A stretch of DNA of 64,000 bases from Marinobacter oulmenensis (lineage in GTDB: Bacteria > Pseudomonadota > Gammaproteobacteria > Pseudomonadales > Oleiphilaceae), in contig NZ_JACHFE010000005.1 in assembly GCF_014201735.1 (NCBI RefSeq), forward strand, positions 276,760 to 340,759, in the 5' to 3' direction. Shown one piece after another: positions 20,128 to 29,165 of this stretch. A model generated the notes under the pieces. That model was not told the origin of the DNA. It did not search any database and saw only the letters and a list, made by a program, of their open reading frames with translations. The translations under genes and the position numbers were made by a program. Every line of letters starts with the position of its first letter. The stretch's first letter is position 1.

Positions 20128-21032
20128 GTGAACAAGCCAAAGCACTGGCGGTTCAGACTCCCCGGCGGGCCATTTCCTGGCATGATTTTCTGGAACTGAC
20201 CAAGCCCAAGGTGGTGGCCCTGATGATCCTGACGTCGGTCATCGGCATGCTGCTGGCCGCGCCCGGAGTGCCCGGCTGGGATGTGCTGCTGTTCGGCAAC
20301 CTGGGGATTGCCCTGCTGGCTGGCTCCGCTGCGGTGGTCAATCATGTGGTGGACCAGAAGATCGATACGGTGATGGCCCGGACCCGCCGCCGCCCGGTGG
20401 CCACAGGCCGGATTGCGGCCTTCGATGCCATTCTCTTCGCCACGGTGCTGGCCTGCGCCGGGATGGCGATCCTGATCACGCTGATCAATCCGCTGACGGC
20501 CTGGCTGACCCTGGCCTCACTGGTGGGCTATGCGGGCATCTACACCCTGTTTCTGAAGCGGGCCACACCCCAGAACATCACCATTGGCGGGCTGGCCGGT
20601 GCCATGCCGCCGCTGCTGGGCTGGACGGCGGTTACCGGTCAGGTTGAGGGGCATGCGCTGCTGCTGGTGCTGATCATCTTTGCCTGGACGCCGCCGCATT
20701 TCTGGGCGCTGGCGATCCATCGCAAGGAGGAGTACGCCAAGGCGGGAATTCCCATGCTGCCGGTGACTCATGGCAACCGTTACACCGAACTCCATATCTT
20801 GCTCTATACCCTGATGCTGCTGGCGGCGAGCCTGCTACCTTTTGTCACGGGCATGTCCGGCGGTATTTATCTGGTTGGCGCCACAGCCCTTGGCCTGCGC
20901 TTTCTGCAGTACGCTGTCCGGTTGTTGCGGGGCGATGACCGCCGGGTGGCGCTGAAGACCTTCAAGTATTCCATCACTTATCTCATGGCGCTGTTTGTGG
21001 TACTCCTTGTGGACCATTTTGTGTTCTTCTGA
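20124..21032 (+). CDS. ctaB: Haem O synthase (protohaem IX farnesyltransferase)
   Basis: A 302-residue UbiA-family prenyltransferase with eight or nine helices. The diphosphate-binding motif NHVVDQKIDTVMARTRRRP and the second loop YTLFLKRATPQNITIGGLAGA mark it clearly. It attaches a farnesyl group to haem B, making haem O for CtaA. Overlap with ctaA and operon position fit that two-step pathway. A long palindrome separates it from sco. Confidence 0.97.
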   Translation: MSEQAKALAVQTPRRAISWHDFLELTKPKVVALMILTSVIGMLLAAPGVPGWDVLLFGNLGIALLAGSAAVVNHVVDQKIDTVMARTRRRPVATGRIAAFDAILFATVLACAGMAILITLINPLTAWLTLASLVGYAGIYTLFLKRATPQNITIGGLAGAMPPLLGWTAVTGQVEGHALLLVLIIFAWTPPHFWALAIHRKEEYAKAGIPMLPVTHGNRYTELHILLYTLMLLAASLLPFVTGMSGGIYLVGATALGLRFLQYAVRLLRGDDRRVALKTFKYSITYLMALFVVLLVDHFVFF

Positions 21033-21060
21033 ACCCCGAATAACGGGGTGCCGGGAGGCC

Positions 21061-21136
21061 ATGGGTGATCTTTTCTTACGGAAAAAGCAACTCGCTTTGC
21101 TCAGACATCCTTTTTCCTCCAGAAAAGACCACCCAT
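21061..21136. repeat. Near-perfect 76-base palindrome between ctaB and sco
   Basis: Outer arms 21061-21076 and 21121-21136 match over 16 bases with one mismatch. Inner arms GGAAAAAG (21080-21087) and CTTTTTCC (21110-21117) are perfect and continue the same stem. The 22-base loop holds a further AGCAA/TTGCT pair. It would form a strong RNA hairpin or cruciform. It lies inside an operon, so it may tune sco expression, or be a mobile REP-like element. Confidence 0.75.
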
Positions 21137-21172
21137 ACCCTCCCTGGTTCATACAAGGATTCCGGAGTCATG

Positions 21173-21838
21173 ATGAGTGGGTCTGTAAGGACAACGTTGA
21201 TCGTTTTATTGCTGGTTGTCGCCAGCATTTTCTCGTTTGTGGTCTACCGCCAGATGAATCTGGTCAGTGCCGAGCCGGAACCGGCTCCGGACCTGGCGGA
21301 GTACAACGCCTATGTATACGATCAGGGACGGCCGCTGGCGGAGTTTTCCCTGACCGATGAAAACGGCGAGACCGTGACCCGGGAAGACCTCAAGGGCCGG
21401 TGGACCTTTGCCTTTGTCGGCTATACCAACTGCCCGGATATCTGCCCGGCCGCCATGGCCAACCTGCGCCGGATGGATGGCATGCTGCCGGCAGACCTGC
21501 CCCAGCCGGATTATCTGCTGATCAGCGCCGATCCGGAGCACGACACCCCCGAGAGGCTGCGGGATTACACCGGTTTCTTCGGTGACAACTTCCATGGCCT
21601 GACCGGCGACCTGGAGACCACCCGCGAGCTGGCCAAGAGCCTGAGCGCGGTATTCCAGCACCGTCAGGTGGATGACCAGTTGCTGGTTGATCACAGCGGC
21701 CATTTTGCGTTGCTCAATCCCCAGGCGCAGGTTCAGGCGCTGATCCAGCCGCCGCATAAACCGGAACAACTGGCCGAGGCCTATCGCCGTATCTACCAGT
21801 GGGCCCGGGCCAACCGTGAGCGGGCAACCGGCAGTTAG
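21173..21838 (+). CDS. sco: SCO1/SenC family copper chaperone
   Basis: A 221-residue membrane-anchored periplasmic protein: one N-terminal helix (8-28), then a thioredoxin fold. Copper ligands are Cys87 and Cys91 in TNCPDICP and His174 in LVDHSGHF. It delivers copper to, or reduces, the CuA site of subunit II. GGAG 5 bases before the ATG at 21173 favours this start; an ATG one codon earlier is equally in frame. Longer upstream readings would run through the palindrome and are rejected. It ends the oxidase assembly group. Confidence 0.95.
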   Translation: MSGSVRTTLIVLLLVVASIFSFVVYRQMNLVSAEPEPAPDLAEYNAYVYDQGRPLAEFSLTDENGETVTREDLKGRWTFAFVGYTNCPDICPAAMANLRRMDGMLPADLPQPDYLLISADPEHDTPERLRDYTGFFGDNFHGLTGDLETTRELAKSLSAVFQHRQVDDQLLVDHSGHFALLNPQAQVQALIQPPHKPEQLAEAYRRIYQWARANRERATGS

Positions 21839-21931
21839 GGCGGGTTATTCCAAGGTCACACTGACTTATTCGTTAGCTTTGCATACACTGGCGCTGCTGA
21901 TTCTCAATGCCAATAACAATCGGGCGGCGTC

Positions 21932-23122
21932 ATGACCACTCAAGACTGTGTAACCCCACGACAACTGTTTACCGTTCTGCTTGCCGGCGGCCTGGTGCTG
22001 CTGGTGGTGCATACTCTGGGCCGGTTTATCTACACACCGCTGTTGCCCTACCTGGTGTCGGACGGGCAGCTCACGGCGCCCGAGGGCGCCGCCGTGGCCA
22101 CCTGGAACTATCTGGGGTATCTGATGGGCGCGATGGTGGCCATCAAGTGGCACCGTATTGATCAGATCCGTTTCATGCTGCCCCTGTTCCTGGCCATCCA
22201 CGTCATCACGACGCTGATGATGACCCAGACCGATAACCTGACCGTGATTTCGACCACCCGCTGGCTCAATGGCCTGGCCAATGGCGTGGTGTTTGTGCAG
22301 GCGCCGGCGTTGATTCTGGAGTGGCTGGTGGCGCGCAACCGGGCCTCGATGAGTGGTCTGGTCTATCTGGGTGTGGGGATAGGCCTGCTGGTTTCCAGCG
22401 GCCTGGTCTCGGGCACGGCAGACTGGCTTTCGGGTGCCGGGCGCTGGTGGCCGGCGGTTGTGCTATCCGTGCCGCTGGCCTGGTGGGGCGTGGCCCAGCT
22501 CCGCAAACTGGATATACCGGTTCGCCAGCAGGATGATGCCGGTGAACCGGTGGCCAACACACCTTTGGTGGACCGGGCCAGTGGCCCCCTGTTCCTGTCC
22601 TACGCGGGGGCCGGGCTGGGCTACATCCTGCCCATGACCTTTCTACCTCTGCTGGCGCAAATGGAACTGCCCGAGGGCCATGCCCTGGTGGATGGTACCT
22701 GGGTGGTAGCCGCGCTTTTCACCATCCCCTCTCCCTGGCTTTGGAACAAGCTGGGCGCGGTAATGGGGGATCTGCCGGCATTGCGGCTGAACTTTGCGAT
22801 TCAGTTGCTGGGCGCCCTGGCGGCGGTCGTCTGGCCGGGCGCCATTGGTCTGGTACTCTGTGCCGCTCTGGTTGGCAGCACGTTTGTGGGCACGGTCCTT
22901 CTGACCCAGCGCATCGGTCGGGCCCTGCACCCGCACCAGGGGCCACGGCTTTCAGCGGCAACCGTGGCTCTTTACGGCTTTACCCAGATGGCTGGCCCCT
23001 GGCTGACCAAGCAATGGCTGGATAACGGCGGCACGCTGGTGTCGGCCTTCGGCATTGGCGTCGCGGCTCTGGCCTTTGGTCTGGTATTCACCTTCTTTGT
23101 GCCCCGGCCGGCCAGCGCCTAG
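21932..23122 (+). CDS. MFS transporter, YbfB/YjiJ family
   Basis: A 396-residue protein with twelve predicted helices. The N-terminal VVHTLGRFIYTPLLPYLVSD and later WNYLGYLMGAM are typical of the YbfB/YjiJ (MFS_4) group. Substrates are not known for most members. It starts 93 bases after sco and 23 bases before hrpB on the same strand, so it may be cotranscribed with hrpB, without obvious functional link. Confidence 0.88.
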   Translation: MTTQDCVTPRQLFTVLLAGGLVLLVVHTLGRFIYTPLLPYLVSDGQLTAPEGAAVATWNYLGYLMGAMVAIKWHRIDQIRFMLPLFLAIHVITTLMMTQTDNLTVISTTRWLNGLANGVVFVQAPALILEWLVARNRASMSGLVYLGVGIGLLVSSGLVSGTADWLSGAGRWWPAVVLSVPLAWWGVAQLRKLDIPVRQQDDAGEPVANTPLVDRASGPLFLSYAGAGLGYILPMTFLPLLAQMELPEGHALVDGTWVVAALFTIPSPWLWNKLGAVMGDLPALRLNFAIQLLGALAAVVWPGAIGLVLCAALVGSTFVGTVLLTQRIGRALHPHQGPRLSAATVALYGFTQMAGPWLTKQWLDNGGTLVSAFGIGVAALAFGLVFTFFVPRPASA

Positions 23123-23145
23123 ATGATCCCTGATTGAGTCACCGC

Positions 23146-25623
23146 ATGCTGCCCATCGATCAGATACTGCCAACACTTACCCGGACTCTGGAACAGGCCA
23201 GCACCGCCCTGTTGCAGGCGCCTCCGGGGGCGGGCAAGACCACCCGGGTGCCCCTGGCCCTGCTGTCGGCGCCCTGGCGTGAGGAGCGCCGGATTCTGAT
23301 GCTGGAACCCCGGCGCCTGGCGGCCCGTTCCGCGGCCCGCTATATGGCCCGGCACTTGGGTGAAAAACCGGGGCAGACCGTCGGCTACCGCACCCGGCTG
23401 GACACCCGGGTGTCCAACGACACGCGAATTGAAGTGGTGACCGAGGGCATCCTCACCCGGCTGATCCAGAACGACCCGATGCTGGAGGACTACGCCGCCG
23501 TCATCTTTGATGAATTCCACGAACGGTCCCTGCAGGCGGACCTGGGGCTGGCGCTGGTCCGTGAGTCCCAGCAGGCTTTGCGCGAGGATCTGCGGGTGCT
23601 GGTCATGTCGGCCACCCTGGATACCGCCCCCATTGCCCGGATGCTGGGGGAGGTGCCGGTCATCAACAGTGAGGGCCGGGCCTTTCCGGTGGCGGTGCTC
23701 TACCGGCCGGCGCCCCGCAACGCCCGCCCGGTGGAGCAGGCGGCCTCGATAGTCCGTGAGGCACTGGCGGAGCAATCCGGTTCGGTGCTGGTGTTTCTGC
23801 CGGGTGCGGGTGAGATTCGCCGCCTGGAGCAGCAACTGAAAGGGCAACTGCCTTCCGATGTCGTCCTGGCGCCGCTGTATGGCAACCTCAAGTCCGCCGA
23901 GCAGGATCTGGCCATCGCACCGGCCGCCGAGGGCAGCCGCAAGGTGGTGCTGGCCACGGCGATTGCCGAGACCAGCCTGACCATTGAGGGCGTACGGGTG
24001 GTCATTGATGCCGGCCTTCAGCGCCGGGCGGTGTTTGATCCGAACAGTGGTATGACCCGGCTGGTGACCGGGCGTGTTTCCCGGGCGTCAGCAGAACAGC
24101 GTCGTGGTCGGGCTGGCCGCCTCGAGCCCGGGGTCTGCTACCGGCTCTGGAGCGAATCGGAGCAGTTCGGCCTGGCCGATCACACGCCGCCGGAAATCCA
24201 GCAGGCCGATCTTGCCCCGCTGGTGCTGGAGCTTGCCCAGTGGGGCGCCCGTTCACCCGGGCAACTGGCCTGGATTGACCCACCGCCGCCCGCCCACTGG
24301 CAACAGGCGGCAGGGCTGCTCAACTGGCTGGACATGCTCGATGGCGAAGGCGCAATCACCGGGCATGGCAAGGCCGCCCGGGAGCTTGGCCTGCACCCGC
24401 GGCTGGCACACATGGTGTTGCGTGGTCGTGACATCGGGTTTGGGCGCTTGGCTGCGGAATTGGCGGCATTGCTGGAAGAGCGGGATCTGCTGGGTCCCTC
24501 AGCCGGCGCGGATCTGCATGAACGGGTTCGACTGCTGCGTGCGCAGAGGCCCTCGGGTGCCGTGGATGCGGCCCGGCTGAAGGCCATTCGTCAGGCGGCC
24601 AGGCGTCTGTGCCCGGAGTCATCCAATGACGCTTCCTCGGTTTCTGAAGCCGAGGTCGGCCGGTTACTGGCCCTGGCTTATCCGGACCGGGTGGCCCGTC
24701 GACGGTCAGGTAACGCGCCCCGTTACCGGTTGAGCAACGGCCGGGGTGCGGCATTGCGGCCCGAAGACCCGCTGGCCAGGCACGACTGGCTGGTGGCGGC
24801 TGAGCTGGATGGCAAGGCCCGGGAAGCCACGATTTATCTGGCGGCGCCGGTGGATCTGGCCGACCTGGAACAGGACCTGGCAGAGCACATCACCGAACAG
24901 GAGGAAGCCAGCTGGGATGACCGGCGCGGCATGGTGGTGGCCCGTCAGGCCCGAAAGCTGGGGGATCTGGTGCTGTCCGAGCAGCCCCTTAAAACGGTGG
25001 ACCCACAACGGCTTCAGCAGGGACTGCTGGATGCCGTTCGCCGAAAGGGGTTGGACCGCCTGCCCTGGAGCGAATCAGCCCGGCAATGGTGCGCCCGGGT
25101 ACAGACCCTGGCGCGTGTCTGCCCCGGTGACTGGCCGGATGTCAGTGGCCCGGCCCTGCTGGATTCCCTGGAACAATGGCTGGCGCCTTTCCTGGCCGGC
25201 ATCGAGCGCTGGTCCCAGTTACAGCGACTGGACCTGTTGATGGCGCTGCAGTCACTGCTGGACTATCCACAGCAACAGCAGCTGGAGGAACTGGCTCCCC
25301 GCAGGCTGACCATTCCCACGGGGCAGTCCGTGGCCCTGGACTACACGGCCGATAACGGGCCGGTGCTGCCGGCCAAGTTGCAGGCCCTGTTTGGCTGGAG
25401 CGAAACCCCCAGGATCGCGGGCGGCCGGCTGCCGGTGGTCATTCACCTGTTGTCTCCCGCCCAGCGACCACTGGCGGTGACCGCGGATCTGGCCAGTTTC
25501 TGGGTGAATGCCTACCCCGACGTTCGCAAGGACATGCGCGGGCGATACCCCAAACACCCCTGGCCCGAGGACCCGCTTACCGCCGAGCCCCGTCAGGGTA
25601 CGAAAAAACGCCCTGCTCACTGA
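23146..25623 (+). CDS. hrpB: ATP-dependent RNA helicase HrpB (DEAH family)
   Basis: An 825-residue helicase, normal length for HrpB. Walker A has Lys31 in PPGAGKTT, the DExH box is DEFH at 122-125, SAT follows, and motif VI is QRRGRAGR. The HrpB-specific C-terminal domain ends with YPDVRKDMRGRYPKHPWPEDP. Its RNA substrate is not established. The ATG at 23146 (MLPIDQIL) fits family N-termini better than a TTG at 23134. The 3' end overlaps the converging eIF-2B-like gene by 47 bases. Confidence 0.95.
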   Translation: MLPIDQILPTLTRTLEQASTALLQAPPGAGKTTRVPLALLSAPWREERRILMLEPRRLAARSAARYMARHLGEKPGQTVGYRTRLDTRVSNDTRIEVVTEGILTRLIQNDPMLEDYAAVIFDEFHERSLQADLGLALVRESQQALREDLRVLVMSATLDTAPIARMLGEVPVINSEGRAFPVAVLYRPAPRNARPVEQAASIVREALAEQSGSVLVFLPGAGEIRRLEQQLKGQLPSDVVLAPLYGNLKSAEQDLAIAPAAEGSRKVVLATAIAETSLTIEGVRVVIDAGLQRRAVFDPNSGMTRLVTGRVSRASAEQRRGRAGRLEPGVCYRLWSESEQFGLADHTPPEIQQADLAPLVLELAQWGARSPGQLAWIDPPPPAHWQQAAGLLNWLDMLDGEGAITGHGKAARELGLHPRLAHMVLRGRDIGFGRLAAELAALLEERDLLGPSAGADLHERVRLLRAQRPSGAVDAARLKAIRQAARRLCPESSNDASSVSEAEVGRLLALAYPDRVARRRSGNAPRYRLSNGRGAALRPEDPLARHDWLVAAELDGKAREATIYLAAPVDLADLEQDLAEHITEQEEASWDDRRGMVVARQARKLGDLVLSEQPLKTVDPQRLQQGLLDAVRRKGLDRLPWSESARQWCARVQTLARVCPGDWPDVSGPALLDSLEQWLAPFLAGIERWSQLQRLDLLMALQSLLDYPQQQQLEELAPRRLTIPTGQSVALDYTADNGPVLPAKLQALFGWSETPRIAGGRLPVVIHLLSPAQRPLAVTADLASFWVNAYPDVRKDMRGRYPKHPWPEDPLTAEPRQGTKKRPAH

Positions 25624-26422
25624 CCCGTCCGGCAATCAGCCGCGTCGGTACCGGCTCGAAGTAGATGTTACGGGGCGTGATCCGCTGGCCCGCCGGCGCA
25701 CCGAGTTCGTCGCCGGTCATCTCCTCCAGTTCCGTGTCCCGGAGCCCGGCATCGCTGTCCTTGAAACTGTCGGCCAGGACCCAGAATGGCCGGTTACGGT
25801 CCGCAGCGGCCAGTGCCAGCAGGTAGCTGCCGCTCTTGTTGATAAAGTGCCCGTCAGCCAGCCAGGTATCGCAGCCGCAGAGGATCAGGTCAGCCTGGTC
25901 CACGAACAGGCCCATCTGGGCATCGGTGATGAGCGTGACCGGCACGCCGAGCTGGTCCAGTTCCTCGCCCAGCGTAAAGCCCTCATTGCCGGGCGCACTC
26001 TGGGTGCAGATCACGGAAAACGGCTGGCCCTGTTGCGCCAGTCGCTGGAACAGGGCCAGCACCTGGGAGCTGCGGCTGTGCGTGAGTACCCGTGCACCGT
26101 CAGGAATCAGGGTGGTGGCATGCCCGGCCACCTGCCGGTTGGCGTTTTCCAGCTGTTCCCGCACCGAGCGGACCACGGCCTGTGCGCTCTCCCTGCTGTC
26201 CGCCAGTTGCTGCCGGCAACGGGTGACGGCATTGGCCAGAGGAACCATGCTGGGCCTGGCTTTCGCAAGGGACGAAAGCAACCGGTCCAACCGGGATCGG
26301 CTGATGTCCTGCCGGGCCATACGGGCCTCAACCAGGTTCAGCGCCCGGACGGCGAGCTGTGCCGCGCCCGAGCTGTGATCCTGTCGAATCGTCTCAATGA
26401 TGTCTTGGTCTGGCTCATCCAT
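25577..26422 (-). CDS. eIF-2B alpha/beta/delta-like sugar-phosphate isomerase family protein
   Basis: A 281-residue soluble protein. The N-terminal half is helical (about 5-95); the C-terminal Rossmann-like half has LTHSRSSQVLALFQR, LGVPVTLITDAQMG, and DLILCGCDTWLADGHFINKSG, the conserved block of the IF-2B family that includes methylthioribose-1-phosphate and ribose-1,5-bisphosphate isomerases. Its reaction is not clear. The usual catalytic C-D pair may be represented in CGCDTW. The ATG at 26422 has GGAG 9 bases upstream and is preferred to a TTG at 26440. Confidence 0.8.
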   Translation of the reverse strand: MDEPDQDIIETIRQDHSSGAAQLAVRALNLVEARMARQDISRSRLDRLLSSLAKARPSMVPLANAVTRCRQQLADSRESAQAVVRSVREQLENANRQVAGHATTLIPDGARVLTHSRSSQVLALFQRLAQQGQPFSVICTQSAPGNEGFTLGEELDQLGVPVTLITDAQMGLFVDQADLILCGCDTWLADGHFINKSGSYLLALAAADRNRPFWVLADSFKDSDAGLRDTELEEMTGDELGAPAGQRITPRNIYFEPVPTRLIAGRVSEQGVFSYPDGARR

Positions 26423-26460
26423 TGTCGGTTTCTCCGTCAATCTCTGGTAACACCCTGAAT

Positions 26461-26634
26461 ACTACCTGCCAGGCGCGCACCGCTGACATTATGTATGAGG
26501 ACCAAAAGTACCCCCTGCCGCTGAACCTGGCGATTGGAGATCGCATGTACTGGCTCTCCACCGGCGCCTATACCACTACCTACAGTGCAGTGGAGTTCAA
26601 CGGTTTTCCTCCGCTGAAAGACTATTACCTCTGA
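26461..26634 (+). pseudogene. C-terminal remnant of a PLP-dependent (ornithine-type) decarboxylase
   Basis: A 57-codon open stretch ends in IGDRMYWLSTGAYTTTYS and VEFNGFPPLKDYYL-stop, which closely matches the C-terminus of fold-type III ornithine/lysine decarboxylases (normal start of the block: GPTCDS...D). Here the block begins TCQARTADIMYEDQKYP, where the expected GPTCDS is altered. Nothing upstream encodes the rest of the enzyme; the eIF-2B-like gene lies there on the other strand. The intact ending and stop suggest recent truncation by deletion or rearrangement. No ribosome site or promoter is evident. Confidence 0.75.
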
Positions 26635-26717
26635 ACAGGCCCGCCTTTATGCCTATTGGGCGGTGACGGCGGGGTTGCTATGGTGTCTGCTCTGGATCCT
26701 GCCTATGAGGAAACGCC

Positions 26718-27509
26718 ATGACAGAGGTAGCCATTGACGATAGCCGTATCCGAACGTCCCGGGGCGAGGTTTTTGCCCGTCGCTGGTCCCCGAAGTCGGC
26801 TGCCGGTGCACCCATCGTACTGCTGCATGACTCGCTGGGTTGCGTGGCCTTATGGCGGGATTTCCCGGAAGCCCTGGCCCGGAGCCTGGGCCGGGGTGTC
26901 ATTGCCTATGACCGGCCGGGCTACGGCGAATCGACTCCCCATGAGGGGCGCCAGCAACCGAGTTTCATCGACGACGAGCCGGGCCAGGCGTTTGCCGCAG
27001 TACTCGACCATTTCGGGATTGGCGATTTTGTGGTTCTGGGGCACAGCGTTGGCGGGGGCATGGCCGCCGCCGTGGCCGCAGCCTTTCCGGAGCGCTGTCT
27101 TGGGCTGGTGACCGAGGCGGCCCAGGCCTATGTGGAGGAACGAACCCGACAGGGCATACGGGAAGCCGAGCAGGGCTTTGCCGATCCGGAGCAGATGGCC
27201 CGGCTGGCCCGCTACCATGGCGAAAAAGCCGACTGGGTGCTGCGCGCCTGGGTGGACACCTGGCATTCGAAGGCCTTTGATCACTGGAGCCTGGACGATA
27301 CCCTGGTCCGGGTGTCCTGTCCGGTTCTGGCCATGCACGGGGATCAGGATGAATTCGGGTCCGCCGGTCAGCCCGAACGCATTGCCAGCCTCAGTGCCGG
27401 CCCGGCAGAGATTCGGATCCTGCCGGCCTGCGGCCACGTGCCGCACCGGGAACAGCCCGACGTTGTGCTCAGTGAGGTGGCCCGGTTTCTGGACCGCATC
27501 GGGGCCTGA
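26718..27509 (+). CDS. Alpha/beta hydrolase
   Basis: A 263-residue cytosolic hydrolase. The oxyanion region is LLHDSLGCVALW near 33-44, the nucleophile Ser110 lies in LGHSVGGGMA, the acid is in MHGDQDEFG near 213, and the histidine in CGHVPHREQP near 240. The exact substrate (ester, lactone or halide) cannot be told. The ATG at 26718 follows ATGAGGAAACGCC, with a usable AGGA. It stands between a decarboxylase fragment and a converging MFS gene, with no useful operon context. Confidence 0.88.
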   Translation: MTEVAIDDSRIRTSRGEVFARRWSPKSAAGAPIVLLHDSLGCVALWRDFPEALARSLGRGVIAYDRPGYGESTPHEGRQQPSFIDDEPGQAFAAVLDHFGIGDFVVLGHSVGGGMAAAVAAAFPERCLGLVTEAAQAYVEERTRQGIREAEQGFADPEQMARLARYHGEKADWVLRAWVDTWHSKAFDHWSLDDTLVRVSCPVLAMHGDQDEFGSAGQPERIASLSAGPAEIRILPACGHVPHREQPDVVLSEVARFLDRIGA

Positions 27510-28700
27510 TCACTCGGACTGGCGGGTAAGGTCCAGGGTGAAAGCCAACGGCAGTACCAGCAGGCTGTAACCGATCATCACCATGACCGCATGGCGGATA
27601 TCACCGGTGACATCCGCCAGGGCGCCACCGGCCATCGGGATCGAGAATGCCAGGGTGTACCCCACCAGAAACGTACCCGCCGACAGCCGGCCCGTTTCCT
27701 CGGAGCTGACCAGCAGCGGTGGCAGTGCCACCAGAAGAATCAGCAGGGTACCGGCGACCAGACTCATCAGGGTGGCACTGGCGATGGACCACCAGCCATC
27801 AAGCACCATAATCCCCACGGTTGCCAGAATGCTGAGTACGGCGGTCACGACGATCACACTGCGGCGGCCGACCCAGGCCCGGGCAAAACGGAGCGTCATC
27901 AGAGAGGCGAACACCTGGGCAATGTTGAACCAGAACAGGGCCTGTGGGAGCCGGTCGAACTGGCCCTGCTGCTCCAGCAGTTCACCCATGTAGGCATTCA
28001 GTCCGAAAAACAGGGACCCGGACAGCCCCAGCAGCAGCCCTATTTTGAGGGTCAGCGGGTTTTTCCAGTCTGGCAGCCATTCCGGTTTCCGGGCCGGCCT
28101 TGCCAGATCGCGGCGGGGCAGGAACAGGGCCACCGCTACGGCCAGGGCCGGCACTGACCAGGCCACCAAAGTGGCGCGCCAGCTGTTGTCCAGTAACGGC
28201 ATCAGGACAGGCAGGGTAATCCCGGCGCCAATGAATTCCCCCATCAGCATGCCGTTCATGTAAATGGCAGAGCCCAGTGCCAGATGGCGGGTCTGAAGCC
28301 AGCGGGGCAAAAGGGCTGGCAGCGCCGGCTGCATCATCGCGACGCCGAGCCCCATGACGGCGCTCATCAGCATCAGGGTCAGTGTGTCCGGGGCCAGTCC
28401 ACGGCCGGCAGATCCCAGAACGGTGACAATCAGGGCCAGTGCCAGGGTGTTGCGGGGGCCTACACGGGCAATCGCCAGGGAACCGGGCATGGCGCCGATG
28501 GCGAGCATCAGGATGGGCAGGGTGGTGAGTGCGCCGGTCAGGGTCTTTGACAGTGACAGGTCATCACTGATGAAGGGGGCCAGCGGTGGTGCCACCAGCA
28601 CGGGAATTCTCAGGTAGACACCGGAGAGCCAAAGCAACACCGCCACCGGCAGCAGTTTCGCTGGCGGTGGCGGTGTGTGGTTGGCCTGTGGGGAACCCAC
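27510..28700 (-). CDS. MFS transporter, CynX/NimT-like
   Basis: A 396-residue protein with about twelve helices. LRIPVLVAPPLAPFISDDL, GALTTLPILMLAIGAMPG and ARVGPRNTLALALI are typical of the CynX/NimT branch. The open frame extends into ectC, but a GTG at 28700 with GAGG just upstream, 10 bases after the ectC stop, gives a normal N-terminus. The close spacing suggests one transcript with ectC and a linked role, for instance export of an ectoine-like product or its precursor; this is inference. Confidence 0.85.
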   Translation of the reverse strand: MGSPQANHTPPPPAKLLPVAVLLWLSGVYLRIPVLVAPPLAPFISDDLSLSKTLTGALTTLPILMLAIGAMPGSLAIARVGPRNTLALALIVTVLGSAGRGLAPDTLTLMLMSAVMGLGVAMMQPALPALLPRWLQTRHLALGSAIYMNGMLMGEFIGAGITLPVLMPLLDNSWRATLVAWSVPALAVAVALFLPRRDLARPARKPEWLPDWKNPLTLKIGLLLGLSGSLFFGLNAYMGELLEQQGQFDRLPQALFWFNIAQVFASLMTLRFARAWVGRRSVIVVTAVLSILATVGIMVLDGWWSIASATLMSLVAGTLLILLVALPPLLVSSEETGRLSAGTFLVGYTLAFSIPMAGGALADVTGDIRHAVMVMIGYSLLVLPLAFTLDLTRQSE

Positions 28701-28710
28701 GGGGCCTCGC

Positions 28711-29100
28711 TCAGTCTGTGTCGGGCAGGTACGCGCCGTCTTCGTCGTGGATTTCACGACCGGTAACCGGCGGGTTGAAGGCACAGATCAGACGCATGTC
28801 CTCGGTACCACCGTACAGGGTGTGCCGGTCATGATTGTCCAGCGCGTACAGAGTGCCGTCGGTGATTTCGTGAACCTCGCCAGTGGCCAGATCCTTGATG
28901 CTGCCGTTACCGGCCACGCAGTACACGGCTTCCAGGTGATGCTTGTACCAGAACGTGTGCTCGGAACCGGCCTTGATGATGGTCTCGTGGAAAGAGAAGC
29001 CCATGCCGTCCTTCTTCAGCAACAGGCGGCGACTGGTCCATTGCTTGTCGCTGACTTCACGCTCGGTACCGATAATGTCTTGCACTCGTACGATTTTCAT
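28711..29100 (-). CDS. ectC: L-ectoine synthase, solitary copy
   Basis: A 129-residue cupin. [20 protein letters not shown] and [20 protein letters not shown] align with EctC, followed by [15 protein letters not shown] and [17 protein letters not shown]. EctC closes N-gamma-acetyl-diaminobutyrate to ectoine with an iron-dependent site. Neither ectA nor ectB is adjacent. The second ATG (29100) is chosen because AGGA lies 6 bases before it. A possible own promoter stands between it and the GTPase gene. It may recycle acetyl-diaminobutyrate, act on another substrate, or complete a pathway encoded elsewhere. Confidence 0.92.
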   Translation of the reverse strand: MKIVRVQDIIGTEREVSDKQWTSRRLLLKKDGMGFSFHETIIKAGSEHTFWYKHHLEAVYCVAGNGSIKDLATGEVHEITDGTLYALDNHDRHTLYGGTEDMRLICAFNPPVTGREIHDEDGAYLPDTD

Positions 29101-29134
29101 GCGCATTCCTCATTGGGTGATGGAACAGCCTATC

Positions 29135-29165
29135 AGTATAAACACGCGGGTCAGCGACGATTCAA
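29135..29165 (-). promoter_or_regulatory. Candidate promoter of ectC
   Basis: On the minus strand TTGAAT (29165-29160) and TATACT (29140-29135) are 19 bases apart, the -35 lying inside the end of the GTPase gene. The wide spacing weakens the call. Confidence 0.35.
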
